Shown in pieces: positions 62,380-64,000 of a stretch of DNA of 64,000 bases. The notes below the pieces were generated by a model. It did not search any database. It saw only the letters and a program-made list of their open reading frames with translations, and was not told the origin of the DNA. The DNA lies in NCBI RefSeq assembly GCF_009687865.1, contig NZ_BLAE01000066.1, positions 1 to 64,000 on the forward strand, given 5' to 3'. This DNA is from Acrocarpospora macrocephala. GTDB lineage: Bacteria > Actinomycetota > Actinomycetes > Streptosporangiales > Streptosporangiaceae. The position numbers were made by a program, and so were the translations under genes. The first letter of the stretch is position 1. Each line of letters starts with the position of its first letter.

Positions 62380-64000
62380 GGGGTCGAGCCGGAGGATGAC
62401 GTCAGGTCGTAGACGGTGACGCCGTCGACCGTGGTGGCGGGGAAGGTGGCCGTCACCCATGCCGAGATCTGCGAGGCGGTGTTGTCGCCGTCGTTGCCGC
62501 CCATGGGGCCGCGGTCGCCGCCGATGAAGTAGTGGATCTGCTTGTCGGCGACGTACTGCTGGAATTGGGCGAGGGTGGGCGAGGGATCGCTGCCGTTGAA
62601 GCCACCGATCGGCATGACCGGATCGCCGGTGGCCAGTTGGTAGCCGGAGGCGTTCTGCGAACCGATCGCCGCCGCCACCCAGGTGTAGGAGCCGGCTTCG
62701 CGCCGCAGCAGCTCGACCATGTCCGCGCCAGGAGTGGAGCCGTTGAGCAGTCCGCCCATGCCGCCCCGCCCCATGCCGCCTGGCGGCGTACCGCCCGGTG
62801 GCGCGCCACCGTTCCGCGCCGTGCCGAGCCCTGGTGGCATGCCACCCGGGAAGCGGCCGCCCCTGCCTCCGGATCCGGCTGTCACGGAAGGACCGGCCGA
62901 CGGGATCGAGCCGCCATGCGGGGTGGCGGCGGTGTCCATCGCGTACGCCCCGGGCCCGGCCAGGACCATGGCGAGCGCCAGCGCCGCGCTCACCCAGGCC
63001 ACCCGCGCGGGCAGCCATCTGGAGGCCAGCAAACCGAGCGCCGCCAGGAGCCCGCCGATGAGCACCACCCAGCGCAGCCACGGCAGGAAGTCGCCGCTGC
63101 GCCCGAGCAGCTCATACGACCACCAGGCCGTGACCATCACGCTGGCAGCCGCGGCGGGTGCGGCCCACGCGCGGCCCCACTGCCTCCACAGCGTCACCGC
63201 GCCCATGCCGGCCAGCGCGCCGAGGGCCGGAGCGAGGGCCACGGTGTAATAGGCGTGGAAGATGCCCGCCATGAAGCTGAACACCCCGGCGGTGATCAGC
63301 AGCCAGCCGCCCCACAGCACGAACCCGGCGCGGGTACGGTCGGTGCGTGCCGCCCGGGCCGTCACCGCGAGGCCCACGGCCAGCAGGATGAGTGCGGCGG
63401 GCAGCAGCCAGGCGACCTGGCCGCCCTGCGCGGCGTCGAACATGCGCGTCCAGCCGGTCTCGCCCCAGCCGCCGCCCGGCCTGCCGCCGACGCTGCCGGT
63501 CTCGTTGCCGTTCAGCCGGCCGAGGCCGTTGTAGCCCAGGGTCAATTCCAGGAGGCTGTTGTGCTGCGAACCGCCGATGTAGGGGCGCGCCGAGGCGGGC
63601 ACCAGCTCGACGACGGCGACGTACCAGCCGGCCGAGACGACCAGCGCGACACCCGCCAGGAGGAGTTGCAGGATGCGCCTGCCGAGCTTGGGCGGCCCCG
63701 CGATGAGGTAGACCAGCGCGAACACCGGGACCACCAGCAGCGCCTGGAGCATCTTGGCCAGGAAGCCGAAGCCGACGAAGACCCCCGCCCATACCAGCCA
63801 CTTGGTGGCGCCGCTCTCGACGGCCCGGACGATCGCGTACGCGCCGGCGACCATGAGCAGCACCAGCAGCGCGTCGGGGTTGTTGAAGCGGAACATCAGT
63901 ACCGCCACCGGCGTCAGCGCCGTCGCCGCACCGGCGATGAGGCCCGCCGCCGGGCCGTACCAGCGCCGTACGGTCGCGAAGAGGAGCCCGACCGTGGCGA
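62376..64000 (-). CDS. GT39-family membrane glycosyltransferase, 5' end outside the window
   Basis: At least 541 residues are visible; the reading frame continues past the right edge. The visible part begins in helices of the ArnT/PMT-like (GT39) family (VAVLMFRFNNPDALLVLLMV), followed by more hydrophobic segments. A Gly/Pro/Met-rich loop comes next (GGMPPGLGTARNGGAPPGG), then a C-terminal extracytoplasmic domain (YTWVAAAIGSQNASGYQLAT). These enzymes take sugars from polyprenyl-phosphate, which the downstream GT2-GtrA protein could supply. The apparent GTG at 63908 is internal, as conserved sequence continues upstream. Confidence 0.9.
   Translation of the reverse strand, partial: ATVGLLFATVRRWYGPAAGLIAGAATALTPVAVLMFRFNNPDALLVLLMVAGAYAIVRAVESGATKWLVWAGVFVGFGFLAKMLQALLVVPVFALVYLIAGPPKLGRRILQLLLAGVALVVSAGWYVAVVELVPASARPYIGGSQHNSLLELTLGYNGLGRLNGNETGSVGGRPGGGWGETGWTRMFDAAQGGQVAWLLPAALILLAVGLAVTARAARTDRTRAGFVLWGGWLLITAGVFSFMAGIFHAYYTVALAPALGALAGMGAVTLWRQWGRAWAAPAAAASVMVTAWWSYELLGRSGDFLPWLRWVVLIGGLLAALGLLASRWLPARVAWVSAALALAMVLAGPGAYAMDTAATPHGGSIPSAGPSVTAGSGGRGGRFPGGMPPGLGTARNGGAPPGGTPPGGMGRGGMGGLLNGSTPGADMVELLRREAGSYTWVAAAIGSQNASGYQLATGDPVMPIGGFNGSDPSPTLAQFQQYVADKQIHYFIGGDRGPMGGNDGDNTASQISAWVTATFPATTVDGVTVYDLTSSSGSTP

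Overview
The window is about 70% GC with strong G/C preference at third codon positions. It carries families typical of filamentous actinomycetes: a SARP/AfsR-type regulator, an ECF42 sigma factor with a YCII partner, an XRE/DUF5753 protein next to a DUF574 methyltransferase, DUF5999, DUF6510, SCO3242-type prenyltransferase and many LacI/ROK-regulated sugar importers. This fits a Streptosporangiales-like actinomycete (Nonomuraea or a relative). That placement is inferred from gene content only.

Layout. 1-562: a short 30-bp-period repeat and no convincing gene. 563-9911: an MFS exporter, a SanA-like protein, a large SARP regulator divergent from an FAD oxidoreductase, a small secreted protein, a YCII/ECF42 pair and DUF5999. 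9912-10715: a mostly non-coding stretch with a possible 33-codon ORF and a decayed RidA pseudogene. 10716-14331: a sulfite-oxidase-like enzyme, its probable flavin reductase and DUF6510, then a luciferase-like oxidoreductase with an IclR regulator. 14332-19236: an NmrA-type reductase, a membrane-embedded lipase-like protein, and a convergent XRE/methyltransferase pair.

19312-52559 is a glycan-foraging region. A minus-strand operon (ABC importer, GH38 alpha-mannosidase, parvulin-like small protein, GH95-type enzyme) faces a divergent LacI gene across a perfect GATAACGTTATC palindrome. Next come two secreted TAP-type hydrolases separated by a decayed ABC-permease fragment, the trace of an old tandem duplication. 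A second ABC importer follows, preceded by an unusual 607-residue TetR-LacI fusion regulator. Then come an enolase-superfamily dehydratase with an SDR, a second GH95-like enzyme with a fascin-like C-terminus, and an L-fuconate dehydratase operon with a ribose-type ABC importer and a ROK regulator. Several copies of an ATACATC-N-GATGTAT palindrome mark promoters in the fucose part. Fucose- and mannose-containing glycans are the likely substrates.

52688-59630 is a tightly overlapped Ebo-type operon: a myo-inositol-phosphate-synthase-like cyclase, a UbiA-family EboC, a TIM-barrel isomerase, EboA, a TatD-like EboB, EboE and a phosphodiesterase-like EboF. Two very small reading frames (12 and 18 codons) join the first and third genes by ATGA overlaps. 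This operon is a metabolite-trafficking system whose cargo is not known in this organism. The window closes with a phosphotransferase, a GNAT protein, a GT2-GtrA protein and a GT39 mannosyltransferase-like protein cut by the right edge.
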